NCBI GenBank assembly: GCA_014529385.2
Contig: CM043966.1
Location: forward strand, 39,864,037-39,926,036
Source: Adiantum capillus-veneris
Lineage: Eukaryota; Streptophyta; Polypodiopsida; Polypodiales; Pteridaceae
Reading direction: 5' to 3'
Length of the DNA: 62,000 nt
The notes beneath the pieces were generated by a model that saw only the letters and a list, made by a program, of their open reading frames with translations, made no database searches and was not told the origin of the DNA. Shown here piece after piece: positions 30,870-43,116 of the stretch (position 1 is its first letter; each line of letters opens with the position of its first letter). Position numbers and translations under genes: made by a program.

Positions 30870-31932
30870 AAACACAATGGAAAGCTTTGATCTTCATTTT
30901 TTCACATCTAAATGGCAATTTTATTGTGCAAGGACTAATCTAGTTCAACCTATCACGGTAGCCTATCACACCTTGTCACAACATTGTGACCTTGATGAAG
31001 AAATACTTATAACTTTTTATGGGCTTTTATTCTTTACTTACCCTTTTGCACATTAAATGTTTACTTGGCAAGAAATTTAACTTGATATATTGACAATTCA
31101 TTGGATCTCTACATAATTAATTTTCATTTTTCTTTGTTGGAATCTCTATTTACAAAAACCTAATTTTTTTACACCAGATTTCTAATGATGTAAAGCTTAC
31201 TTTGCAGGATCCACCAATGGTCATTTGATAGATTATGACCCAAGGAATGTCACCATGCAAAAGATTTAAACTTCAACGGTTCATTTTTTAAAGGTCTACC
31301 TTAGAGAACAACAAAGATTTCTTAGAGGACCTTAATATAATTTATTTTTAAATCTAAAAAATAATGTACATCACCACTCATTTTGATTTTCATGTATGTC
31401 ATAACTCTTAGTGTAAGATCCTCATAGAAAAAGAAATTGAGTCAATTTGAGTAAGGAAAATACACTTTTCCATTTCACTTGCACCATTCACCTGAGGCGT
31501 GCCTCCTTAAATTTGGTAAAATACCAAACCTAGAAATTTTGACTCTTGTCAACCAACCACGGCTTGGTCCTACTCTTTCAATCCTAGTTGACTAGTCCAC
31601 TTCATACAAGGAGGCCGTCAAGTCACCAAAGGTCCATGTTATCACCCCATCTCACCTTCCACATCAGCACAATCAACATTTTGACCTTAACACTTGGCTT
31701 GCCTCATCCACCACCCTCCACTGCCACCTTGCATGCCACTTCACCTTAAGTGCCATGTCATCCACCACCTCACATGCCACGTGTAAGTATTGCTTGCATG
31801 GCTTGCCACATCACTTGCCACCTCATGAGCCACCAAGCATGCCACCTCGTCAAATCATCGGCCTCCTTTTTTTCCACCTAATCATTGCATGTCACCATTT
31901 TGACATATCATCATATGGCATGGCAGATGAGG
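30870..31932. other. No gene; AT-rich DNA then CATGCCAC-rich minisatellite-like stretch
   Basis: 30,870-31,600 shows nothing recognisable. 31,620-31,932 is rich in short repeats such as catgccac, tgccacctca and ccacctcatg. The same type of sequence resumes at 37,692, on the other side of the LTR element inserted here. Confidence 0.5.
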
Positions 31933-32108
31933 TGTAAGACTTAGGGTAACTGAACATAGGATCCTCCTCCCTACCGTCCCTTATATAGGCTAGCTCCTAG
32001 CACTCACCCTAAGAGGATCCCCAGTCCGCACTGGTCCAGTCCAGGCCCTTGGCCTAGGTCCCTGACCCCCTAGGTTGGGCCTTGCCCCGTAGGACCCTTG
32101 TCCTGACA
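31933..32108 (-). repeat. 3' LTR (176 bp) of the non-coding element
   Basis: TG...CA ends. It contains a TATA-like GCCTATATAAGGG on the minus strand. The last 78 bp on the right side (from 32,031) are also part of the 370-bp internal duplication. Confidence 0.93.
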
Positions 32109-32770
32109 TTACTCCCCATTTAAGAAAGAGTTTTCGTCCTCGAAAACACAAGTAGTAATATCTTCTTTAGAATACTGATGTTTTCTTTACTGACGTCCCA
32201 AAAGTGAGGTAGTTGTCTGTATGACCGATAATTGGTACAGTGAGGAGGTTCAAAGAAACCAAGAGCAACATCGTGATTTTCAACATTGTTGTCTGTTTGC
32301 AACCACTTGGGTCTAAATGGTAACTCCATTTATAACTCACTTGAGTACTGTAAAGGAGTAACCACAACTAAGAGTTTTCCAAAGGCATAACCAGTTTTCA
32401 CTGGTCCAGTCCAGGCCCTTGGCCTAGGTCCCTGACCCCCTAGGTTGGGCCTTGCCCCGTAGGACCCTTGTCCTGACATTACTCCCCATTTAAGAAAGAG
32501 TTTTCGTCCTCGAAAACACAAGTAGTAATATCTTCTTTAGAATACTGATGTTTTCTTTACTGACGTCCCAAAAGTGAGGTAGTTGTCTGTATGACCGATA
32601 ATTGGTGCAGTGAGGAGGTTCAATGAAACCAAGAGCAACATCGTGATTTTCAACATTGTTGTCTGTTTGCAACCACTTGGGTCTAAATGGTAACTCCATT
32701 TATAACTCACTTGAGTACTGTAAAGGAGTAACCACAACTAAGAGTTTTCCAAAGGCATAACCAGTTTTCA
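32031..32770. repeat. 370-bp tandem direct duplication including part of the LTR
   Basis: 32,031-32,400 and 32,401-32,770 are nearly identical (differences such as ggtacagtg/ggtgcagtg and caaagaaacc/caatgaaacc). The unit begins inside the 3' LTR, so the second copy places an LTR fragment (32,401-32,478) and a second polypurine tract inside the element. Confidence 0.93.
32109..32122 (-). promoter_or_regulatory. Polypurine tract of the non-coding element
   Basis: The minus strand reads AAATGGGGAGTAA directly before the LTR start TGTCAGGAC. A second copy lies at 32,479-32,492 because of the duplication. Confidence 0.75.
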
Positions 32771-35700
32771 GATCTTCTGAAGGTACTGGAATAATGCAAG
32801 GAAACCTTGGCGTAACTTTCCATGCATTTGTGAGGCAGATTTTTTACTCGCCTGAGTATCTTGAAAAGTTCGTAGATAGGGAATGTCCTCGTGGTAGAAT
32901 TCTGAATAGTTTGGAACACAAAGTGCTCATCCTTAATGAAGGTTACTTGCCAACATACTTTGTTAGCACACCTGGTAAGTCCTTGACGTATGAAAGTATT
33001 GACACAATCTCCAACCCCACCACAATAGGTGTTCAAAGTCAAAAAGCGTACTTAAGCAAATTCTAGAATAGGGAGAAAATCATCTATTCAGAAATGCGTT
33101 GTGCTAACGTATGCTCTTAGCAGATCCTTTAGCACAAGATTGCTTATTGTAATGTGCTTATCCCCTTGGATAACTGACAGTACTGAGGTGTGTTTTCCTC
33201 ACCGTTTACAGACACTCGTCCCAGATGACTGGTAAACGGGGAATCACAGTAGTGTATAACATTGGTGAGGAATCAACAACGTCTGAAATAACCATCATGG
33301 TTAACTTGGAAAAATCCACAAATGCCCAAACTTGGTGATTAGTAGACTCGAAAGTAATCTCATAGAGATAGTGCACATAGAGTGCAAAATGCTTCATAAG
33401 CAGCAACCTGAGGAATATGCATGCCGTTCCAAATCATCCTTTGCTAAACACTAGGGCCCATAACACCTAGTGTGCATGCATTTAGCAAAAACTAACCCGA
33501 ACCTGTATATCCATAATGATCTTTGCCAATACTTATGGCAAATGTGATGCGCCTAGCACGCATTAAAAGGAATGTAAATAGTTCTGAAAAGAAACTAAAT
33601 ACTTTTAGTTGCAATCTTTTGCAAGCCTTGCTGAAACGTCTGAAACACAATAGAAGGTCAAACATTGATCACTTCTAGGTACAGACAATGACAAGTAGTA
33701 CTTGTACCTTAACAAGTCATTCTAAGTATCCGAAAATTTCTGGCCACGAAATTGCTCCTGATACGTCGTACTAAAAATGGTCCAGAAAATAGATGTGACC
33801 AGCACCTTGGGACTTTGTCATGACACATAATTGAAATAATGGCGCCAGTGTCAGTCTAGAGACTCATATTCTCCACATGTGGAATATGTCTCAAAGAAGG
33901 ATGTGTTAAAAAGAACATCCTTTAAGTACAAGATGTACTTGTGTGTGGAGGTAATTGCAAACACTCTACGACGGGAGTGAGAGGGACCCTCATTAGCCTT
34001 GCTCCACACTAGTTAAAATGAACGCCTTGAGTTCCTAGACCATGTTGTATCCCATGTGACAACATGTGCCAAATTGAACCCTACAAGTAGGTTCCTAACA
34101 GCATAAGATAGAAAGATAGATTGGACACTTGGCCCAAAATACTTTGTGCCGACATGCCCTTGGCATGGTTCTGTAACATTCAAGCGTACTTAGATGTCTT
34201 GAAAAACCAAGCAAAGCATAGTAAAAATGGAATAACACCAAATCAATAGATGCGTAACTGGAGATTTGAACGTAATGTACACTTACCGGTATTCAAATGG
34301 AGAGGAACACGTACGTCGTCCACATGTGAAAAAACTAGCAACATTGCACTAGAAACCTTGGGTGTTGCCTTCGCAATCCGAACCCGTTGGGTAGAAGCTA
34401 CGTAGTCAAACGCCCTGGTAAGATCCTTTGTAGAACTGCGCAACTAGTAGGTAACGGTAACCAACATAGTCAACCGTGTACAGAGTAATTGGAATCAACT
34501 TGAAAAGTGTGTCCGTCCGCTACCGCGTTTGGTAGATTGCGGAATTCTTTCCTTGAAAGTATAATTGGGAGAGATCAAGTGTGATCCTCAATGCAGATCA
34601 AACTGTGATCCTTAATGCCTATGGGGTGATGTAACAATCACCTGCCGGGTCTTACGCCAAAACAATATGTCCATAGACACTCTGTAGTGCTATAGAGAGA
34701 GCAGGAGACCCACACAATTGAACTGCCGAGCTCTTATGGACAGCCATGCTGTCACAACTGATTGCTGCATCTATACTTTCTTGTAGAGATCAGCTGCTGT
34801 GAGTGTATCTTGAAAGCAATCACCTAAAGAATGCCAATAGTTGGGCCTTGCCCCTGGCCTGACAACGGCTCTTAGCCTGTTTGTCTCATAGCCCTTATGC
34901 AAAATAGAGTTCAATCGACGAACCGATGTAGACTAATTTGAGTAGCATCTTAGCCACGTGCTAGCTGTGAGATAGAGTACCGTGGCTCCAACTGACTCAA
35001 GAGTAGAATATGTATCAAAAGCTTATGCTGGGCTGAGGAACTTTTCGTAAATTTCTAGTGTGTGTGTGTGTCCAGAATGTGTGCTCTTAGACATCTTATG
35101 CCTGACTGGCAGCTTATCCTATAAGCATGCAACAATCGGCCTGTATAATGCTATCATCGAGAGAGGAAAGAGAAAGAACAGGCCACAACTTGACCCTCTT
35201 AGTACCATGTATGGGGTCGTGACTTTCAAAAACTCACTTAATATGGCACTTTGCCTGTGAAATAGGTCACAGCTTTAAGTTCCATTTAGTGGTAGTTTGC
35301 CTTGATAGCAACCATAAATTTAAACCATGCAAAACTTATGTTGTCTGTGACAGAGTGTCTGGTGTGACATCGGAAGCATAATCTCTGAAGCGGTGGAATT
35401 CATGCCACCTAGCTAGGATGCCGTGCATACAGATTGTTAAGCCCTTGGCGAGAGTGATGGCCTCCAACGTGAGAGCCAAAGCCATTAGTGTTGTGCACAA
35501 TCTAAAATGGTAGGAAGTTTGTGAGGTGATATTCCCTATTTTGCCAATTTTTTCAAACTTTTGCGCCACTGCTCATGATTCCCAGTCATTGGCAGTACCT
35601 TCACACAAGGGAGACCCCTTGCTTCAAAGAAAACTGCCAAAGCATTTTTCTTTGCACAATGACAGTAATTGCCAAGTAAAGTGTAAACAGGGAAAACTGA

Positions 35701-37320
35701 AACTTGGCTAACCTGGTAGTTGATGCTGCAACCAATTGTCATGAAAGTTGGAAGGAAAAACTCATTCCAAAATGTCTTATAGCCATATCTGCACAGACGC
35801 CATCGTATATCCTATACACCCGTCTGGCACATACTGAAATAACATGTAAGCATATTGCCAAATCCCTCCCAAGTTAGTATGCGCATAGCTTATGCCAAAC
35901 CGTGGGCAATTTCACTGTAAGATGCATAAATTGAAGCCTTGTGATAGCCAACTGAGGCGATTGTTGACATACAGAAGGACAGAAAGAATTGACCTTGTCG
36001 AGAAATTTCAACTAAAACCAGACAGTAATGTTGGGCTAGCATCCTCTGGTAGCTTCTAGAAACATGGAGAAGGAGTCGGCCATGCCGAAGAACTTGCCTC
36101 CTGAATCAAGTCAAGCAGTAAGATGTGCTAATCTCCGTGAGATTACAAAACATGGCAAATTGTCTATACTTTTTCATCAAAAGTGAACCACCTTGAAGCC
36201 GCGTTGCGGAGCAAGGTGGTTGGTACTCAAGCCTTGCTTGATTCCAATATTTAAACAAATCAAATTTTGGCGCTTACGGTAATTTTCACAAGCCGTGCTT
36301 GTGCTTTGCCGTTGTAAAGGTTACGCACGTCTGGTGCATGACATAGCGATGCAATATGTTCCAAAACTTTACCAAAACAAATGCAAAAGAATCTGCATAC
36401 CGTATTACAAACTTATACCGACTTGACTTGCCGGCTTCTTGAACTTGCATGAGTAAATACTCACGCCGACGCGCCTTCTCGGCTTCTTACTTGAAATTTT
36501 TGCAACTTGTGACAATTTACACAAATAAAAAACAGAAATGCGAAAGGGACTCTGTGTACCTGCTGAGAAATTGACGTTGGACTATGTCATGCTACCATGG
36601 CCAGTGCCTTGCATGAGCATGCATGCCATGTTTTTCGTATCAATAACCTTTACCGGTCCATGTTCTCGGGGACCCCGTCCATGCCTGTCAGGAATTCAAG
36701 TCTATGACCATCGTCGTGGCCAAGATTCTTTGCCTTGGGTTTACCTAAAGAAGTCGATGATCCACCACCGAAAATTATCTGTCTCCTGTGTTGTTTGGTA
36801 TTGCTGTAGCTTCCCTTTGCAGCGTTTATTAGTATTTTGACATGGCCATGTGGCTTTGCATGGCAGTGCATAGCCACATGGTAGTGTGACGGAACCCTTG
36901 GGTAGCCCATGGTCACCCTAGGGCGCCCAATAGTGTATGAAAAGAAAAAAAATAAAAAAATAAATAGCTTGAACTCCCTGACTATGGCAGCGCTGCCTTC
37001 TGCACAAGGATACAGCAACTTTGAACGCGAGCTGGGGTCATGTTGGAGCCGACCTCCTGTGATGCGTTTTTCTCAGCACCCCCGCGCGCATCTGCCAAGC
37101 CAAAGCAAGCTTGTCTTCGCCTTCCTCGCCTCTGCTCACTCCCCTCGATAGGGGTGGATCCCGCGGGTGCATGAGGGGTCGACGGTGCTTGCTAAGCGAC
37201 CATGCCCGCACTGCTTCTCGATGTTCATCCTCATCCTCGGACTAAGCCTTCATGCCCACGCTGCAGCTCTCCTTCCTTCCCGACTTCCAAGGGGTGCTCT
37301 CCATGGTTCTCCATGAACGA

Positions 37321-37430
<110 letters not shown>

Positions 37431-37502
37431 GAAGATCCATGGCAAGAAGTGCTCGTCCTGCCTCCTTCTTCTTCCTCCCCCTTAGCTCCTCCCTCCCCCT
37501 GA

Positions 37503-37514
37503 GCTCTGATGCCA
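37503..37514 (-). promoter_or_regulatory. Initiator-Met primer binding site of the non-coding element
   Basis: The minus strand reads TGGCATCAGAGC one base after the 5' LTR. It differs by one base from the plant initiator-Met site TGGTATCAGAGC. Confidence 0.88.
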
Positions 37515-37515
37515 A

Positions 37516-37691
37516 TGTAAGACCTAGGGTAACTGAACATAAGATCCTCCTCCCTACCGCCCCTTATATAGGCTAGCTCCTAGCACTTGCCCTAAGCGGA
37601 TCCCCAGTCCGCACTGGTCGAGTCTAGGCCCTTGGCCTAGGTCCCTGACCCCCTAGGTTGGGCCTTGCCCCGTAGGACCCTTGTCCTAACA
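37516..37691 (-). repeat. 5' LTR (176 bp) of the non-coding element
   Basis: Same length as the left LTR with a few substitutions; TG...CA ends; followed by target duplication TGAGG. Confidence 0.93.
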
Positions 37692-38860
37692 TGAGGGGAT
37701 CCCATCCGTCACCTCATCTTTCCACCAATGCAGTCTATGTCATGAATCACCCACATCAGCTTGCCACATGGATGACCATGTCATTCATGCATGGCCACCT
37801 CAATAGCCATGTCATTTTTTAACTTTAAAAAAAATGTAAATAAATTAAAAATCAAGATTCCTCAACCTAATTATTTACATGCCAATTTAAACAAAAAAAA
37901 TTATATTTTTATATAATGTTTTGTTTCTTAAAAGTATAAATTAATAATAAAATTCTATTTATTTGAAATACCATTGGATCACATCATAAATTTGATTTTT
38001 ATTAAATAGATTTTGGTTTACTTATGCACATGGGTTCACGACCTTCCGTATCGATACAAGCTGCACGTAGTTTGCGGTGGAAAAAACGCCCATTGCATTC
38101 CTTGATCACACCACAGCCCGGGCAAGAGCTCATCGTCGTTGACGCCCCGACCCCGGACATGGTATGTCGTTACTCAACACCTATCGAGCCCTGTCGGCCA
38201 CCGCGAGTGCGTCGAGCCCCGCGAGACCCAAAAACGGCCTGAAAGTAGCTAAGCCTATCTACGGAAGGTAGCCTTGGCACTCGCCCGATGGGGGAATTGT
38301 ATCCCAATGTCACAAGAGGGGTGCGGGGAACCCGTCGCCTCACCTCACCCATCCCTCACTCTGCAGTCCACCCCATTCCCGTCTCAACCGAGCAACGCTA
38401 CCCTTATAGTTGCACACAATTTGGCGTGCATCGGCAAACTCCCAAGCACCATGGAAACCCAGATAGTAATCATAGCGTGAACCCCACCATCGAAGGCGCA
38501 AAAGCCCCACACTCGCAAAAAACCCCCACGACACCCATGAACCCCACGGTCCCTGGAAACCCCACAGTGCATTTGAACCCCACGGGGGGCCGGCAAACGG
38601 AGGAAACCCCCTTGCTAGGGGAAGGCCAAGACAAGGTTTTCCATGAGAGGATTCGATGTCCACGACGCGAACGATGCGTTCGAAGACAACACCCAATGCG
38701 ATGACGGGACGGCCCATGGTGGGGCGAGGAGCTGGGTACGCGAACGAGGACTGACAGTGCTTGATGAAGCCACCGAAGACTCCACTGCGACGTGACCAAC
38801 TATGTCGACGAAGGACAATTGAGGGCATGGACGCGTTGATAGAACGACGCGGGCGATGGT
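37692..38860. other. Unassigned DNA, AT-rich then GC-rich
   Basis: 37,830-38,020 is very AT-rich. From 38,030 the sequence becomes GC-rich with short frames, for example 38,024-38,242 plus, none of which I can link to a protein family. Repeated aaccccac motifs occur at about 38,480-38,590. Confidence 0.4.
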
Positions 38861-38879
38861 TGGACCGACACTTCAAGTA

Positions 38880-39611
38880 TGTCGATGAGGACCAATAGGT
38901 ACATGAAGTACAAAGAGGATGATGTCATTGTCAATGAAACTGTGACGGCCAAGTGCACCGACGAGGCCGACTATGTCGAGGGAGGACAACTGATGGGCCC
39001 TCCGTGCGAGTCTTTGATGATGGGATGGAGCCGGATGATAGGGGTGGACAGGTGGATGGGTGCTTGAAGCATGGAGCGGGCGACGCCATCGTCGACTCCA
39101 CTGTGATGGGGTGATCGAGGTCGATAGCATCGATGGAGCCGACAGGTCATACACGCCTACGATGACGGGGTGGCGTGTGTTCATGGATGATCCGACATGA
39201 TGGGTGTGTCGACGAGGGTCGACAGGTGCTTGAAGCACGGAGGGGGCGACGCCATTGTTGACTCCACTATGATGGGGCCAATCGAGGTCGATAGCGCCGA
39301 TGGAGCCAATGGACCGTGCACAGCTATGATGACGGGGCGGTGTGGATTGATGGATGAGCAAACGTGACGGGTGTGTCAACGAGGGTCGACGAGTGTGTGA
39401 AGCATGGAGCGGACGATGCCACCATCGACTCCACCGTGATAGGGCCGATAGTGTTGTCAAGGCCAACGAGCCGTGCATAGGTGGGATGATGGCTTGGCGT
39501 GAGTGGACGGGTGACCTAACACGATGTGTGTATCGAGGAGGGTCAACAAGTTTGTGAAGAACAAAGTAGACAATGCTAGAGCCGCTGATGACTATATGAC
39601 TGGGCGGATAG
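38880..39611. repeat. Satellite with ~168-bp period, left part
   Basis: The marker tgcttgaagcatggag and its variants recur at about 39,062, 39,230, 39,398 and (decayed) 39,555, with gcgacgccatcgtcgactcc after each and gaggtcgatagc-cgatggagcc between. The array is split by a Copia insertion and resumes at 43,092. Confidence 0.85.
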
Positions 39612-39802
39612 TGTTGGGGTTAAGGCCTATGTGCCTTGACCAGTCGCCCAGATCATGGGCGCCCGCCCACTGTTACCCTATACTTATAGTGAGTATACTG
39701 TATAGGGGGAGCTGCCACTTCACAGTCTCCCCACCCACATCGAGTGTGTGTCTCCTTCTCTCTCTCTCACTCTCCGTCTGTGGTGCTCCCCGATCCCCTT
39801 CA
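39612..39802 (+). repeat. 5' LTR of Copia element 1
   Basis: TGTTGGGG...CTTCA, 191 bp. Confidence 0.95.
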
Positions 39803-39804
39803 AT

Positions 39805-39816
39805 TGGTATCAGAGC
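39805..39816 (+). promoter_or_regulatory. Initiator-Met primer binding site
   Basis: TGGTATCAGAGC, two bases after the LTR: the exact plant initiator-Met site. Confidence 0.95.
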
Positions 39817-41172
39817 GTAGGTGCGGAGGGAGCGCGTGTGTGCACAGTCACGACGACAGCGGAGAGCCAATTTCATTTTCGAAATCGTGTCCGCGCGCGA
39901 GCGCACTTTCAAGAGTGCAAACAGGGTTTCGACTTCGGCATCGGCAAATTCAGCTTTTCGAGAGCGCTTCCACCAAGCGTCTTGGCGTTTTACCCCCCTT
40001 TCGAAGCCATTCGAGCCATCAAAAACTTCATTCGAGCTACGGTTGAGGAGCTGCATTTTCAGCCCTCTTTTGGCGGTTTATGCTTCGTTTTTGGGTCGAA
40101 ACGGAGGTTTTTTGGCATAGCTTTCACACCCGGACTCAGATACATGTGATCCAGGAGTCTACCTTGGGGTTTTGGCACGCTCCGGACGCGCTCGTCATAT
40201 CAGAATTTTAAAATTCTGAACACTGAATTTTCTGTAGCAGCAGTTGTTTATTGTGTGTCGAGGATTCCACACATGGTTTGCTCTCAGATGTGAGAGTGAT
40301 ATTTGCTGCAAGTTTCCTCACAGGTGGGAGGATACGATGTATGCCTTATGTAGTTTGATGCTCAGGGAGACTAATGTGATTGCATTTTGAGCTCGGCAAT
40401 GTATGCCTCGAGCATGTTTTTTGGCAGTCACAGGTAGAGCAGATATTTGTGTACGTCTAGATTTGCAGGTGTTTGCAATGACGTATGCAAAGTGTGGAGA
40501 TTGGTGCATGCATTTGGAGTGCGGTTTGATGCGCTTTGGTTGCTCATGGTTTTGAGCGTGCAGTCAGTTTGGTTACTGGTTTTGTGGCTGTTTTACTGAC
40601 GAAACTCTGGCGAAATTTTCCCAGGAGTTTTATGCGCATCATTTATGCGATCTAGGTAGAGATTGCGGGTTGCACTCAGCATTTGCGTGCTGTGTTCTCT
40701 GCAGGTGGGAGATTTGTGCGTGTGTATGCATCGATACCGCACAGTGTGGGCTTGGTGATTAGCTCACGGGTTTGACAGGCGTACAGTTATCTTGGCACAC
40801 TCACAGGAGTGAGTATTGTGATGTATGCTTGTGTGGCTACGAGCTAGGTAGCTGGATTCGAACACTAATGGCTTGAGGTTTTCCAGCAGGTTTCAGCTAC
40901 AGGTTTACAAGTTTACAGGCAGGTTTGAGGGCTTATTTGGGCGCTGAATTTTCAGCCATTGTTTCCTCTTTGCAGGTGTCCATGTATGACTCAGTTGTAG
41001 GCTGATTTGGGACACGTTTGTACGTGACTTGTTTATGCAGCTGTTTAAGAGCTGAATTTTGGGGCTGATTTGTAGCCATATTTGCAGAATTTTTGGGATG
41101 CGATTTGAGCCAGTTTAGGGCTGATTTGGTTGACATTTGCTACTCATTGTTGGTTGCTCTTTTGCAAGCATT

Positions 41173-42825
41173 ATGGCTGATTTTTCATTTGACTTCCAAC
41201 GTTATGGTCTGACACAGTTTGATGGTGCATATTTTGTTGCTTGGAAGGAGCATATGCTTGTTGCATTGGCGGATTTGGGGCAGGATAAACCCTTGTGTGG
41301 TTTATCGGTGAAGCCCAAGTCTATGCGTGATAATGATTGGCAGGATCTTGATGAGTTAGCAATGTCTACGATTCGTTTGCATCTGGTTGAGTCTGTTGAC
41401 TGGCAGGTCTCGAGGGAGACTACAACTCATGCTTTATGACAGAGTTTACATGCTATGTACGTGACATCCATGTCTACTGGGGAGTCTAGTCCCACTTCTA
41501 TGTCCATGGGAGAGATTGATCCCACACGCAAGTCTCGACGACATAGAGACTTGACATGTTGGCATTGTGGACATAGAGGGCACATTAGGCGTCGATGTTT
41601 CAGGCGTTTGAGACAACGGAGGCGACAGATGCGTGATGCAGATTTGGGCATGGCAGATGTAGTGTCGGAGTATACTAGTGACGGGGATGTCACTTTTATC
41701 TCGAGCTATGCACTAGATGCTATACATGTGGATAGTGCAATCCCTTCGCAGTGGTTGCTAGACGCAGATGCTATGTTTCATGTCACGCCGCATCGTGCAT
41801 GGTTTTGTAGCTATTCTAGCGGGATGCTTGGCAGTGTACGTTTGACTGATGGATCGGTGCATGCGATAGCAAGTGCAAGAGATGTGAGACTATCATTACC
41901 GAGTGGTGCATCTTACTTGTTACGACATGTGCGCTATGTACCAGATTTGACAGTGAGTTTGATCTCGATTGATCAGCTTAGAGATTGTGGATGTCAGATT
42001 TCGCTACGAGAGCGAGATTTTGTGATGCATTTGGGTTTGCTAGTGATTGCGAGAGGTGCCAGGAGTGGTACAGGTTACCCATTGCATGTGGATCACGCGA
42101 GAGACGGTGTTGTCTCTGTGATCATGCAGCCAGGTAGAGAGCGAGAGAGCAGGCGAGTCTCTTTTGCTTGTGGGTTGCACGATGCTTTGCATGGAGTGCA
42201 GAGCAGTGACCTTGTTGTGCAGGTTGCGTCTATGGATGCACAGGTAGAGCGGGACAGCTCTAGTGAGTCACAGCAGGATGAGTCATCAGAGGTGATGACA
42301 GAGATGACTCACATGGATGCTGAGATGTCGGCTATTGTGGAGTCATTTCTTGATATGCTTATGTCAGAGCTTGATGCAGATTCAGGACAGATGGATACTC
42401 TTGGTACACATGTGATATGTGGTGGGCACGAGGAGTCACTCCAGAGCTCGGAGTCAGAGTGCCATGGTCTCTATGATAGGGGACAGGATTGCCATGAGTT
42501 GAGTTCTGAGTTGGAGGTGGCAGAGATTGCCTGGGTTGCATCAACGTTCGGTGTCCTCATATACAAGATGTTGATCTCGAGGCCCGACATAGCGGATGCA
42601 GTGGGAGCATTTGCAGCAGGGTTGATTAGTTGTTCGATGACTGATCTCGGCATAGAGCATAGGAGAGGTTTGCACGTATTGGACCGATACTTGCAGGAGT
42701 GCATGAGCTCTTGTAGACTCTTTGCAGAGCTTGGAGCTAGCTCTGTGTGGCTTCCGCAGCTGGATGTTTGTCTATCAATAGAGCCGGATGCACTAGCTCA
42801 TCGAGAGTCAGTAGGCATAGGTTGA
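41173..42825 (+). pseudogene. Copia Gag / protease-like / RT-end fusion frame
   Basis: ATG 41,173 (MADFSFDFQRYGL) opens a Gag N-terminus of the Copia type (FDGAYFVAWKEHM). TGA at 41,437 interrupts it where Trp is usual (AL-stop-QSLHAMYV); the same frame then runs open for 456 codons. It has a knuckle CWHCGHRGHIRRRC, then a protease-like stretch WLLDADAMFHVTPHRAW, where the active D-S-G has become D-A-D. The usual conserved LLRHVRYVPDLTVSLISID follows. After an acidic Ser/Asp/Glu-rich stretch it passes in frame to a reverse transcriptase C-terminus (GVLIYKMLISRPDIADAVGA). The middle of Gag, integrase and most of RT are deleted. Acidic filler and an open frame over 1.3 kb are unusual for simple decay. 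Confidence 0.85.
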
Positions 42826-42900
42826 GAGAATTTCTCACCTTCTATTAGTTGTACACTAGTAGATATTTCTTAAAGGCACATTGGCCTTTAAGTGGGAGGT

Positions 42901-43091
42901 TGTTGGGGTTAAGGCCTATGTGCCTTGACCGGTCGCCCAGATCATGGGAGCCCGTCCACTATTACCCTATACTTATAGTGAGTATACTGTATAGGGGGAG
43001 CTGCCACTTCACAGTCTCCCCACCCACATCGAGTGTGTGTCTCCTTCTCTCTCTCTCACTCTCCGTCTGTGGTGCTCCCCGATCCCCTTCA
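42901..43091 (+). repeat. 3' LTR of Copia element 1
   Basis: 191 bp, preceded by polypurine AAGTGGGAGG (42,890-42,899), followed by target duplication GATAG. Confidence 0.95.
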
Positions 43092-43116
43092 GATAGCGTC
43101 GATGGGGCCACCTGTG
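43092..43116. repeat. ~168-bp satellite, continuation after Copia
   Basis: gatagcgtcgatggggccac continues the monomer cut at 39,611. Confidence 0.8.

Larger units (their letters stand above)
39612..43091 (+). mobile_element. Copia (Ty1-type) LTR retrotransposon, young internal-deletion derivative
   Basis: Two 191-bp LTRs (39,612-39,802 and 42,901-43,091) differ at about four positions. A perfect 5-bp target duplication GATAG flanks them (39,607-39,611 and 43,092-43,096), and the satellite reads on cleanly across the insertion. The interior has a 1.37-kb leader and one gag-protease-RT-end frame with a single stop. Integrase and most of reverse transcriptase are missing. Confidence 0.96.

Noticed and set aside
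38873-39478. 201-codon minus-strand frame over the 168-bp satellite
   Set aside because: Its internal repeats follow the satellite period, so it is a repeat artefact, not a protein gene.
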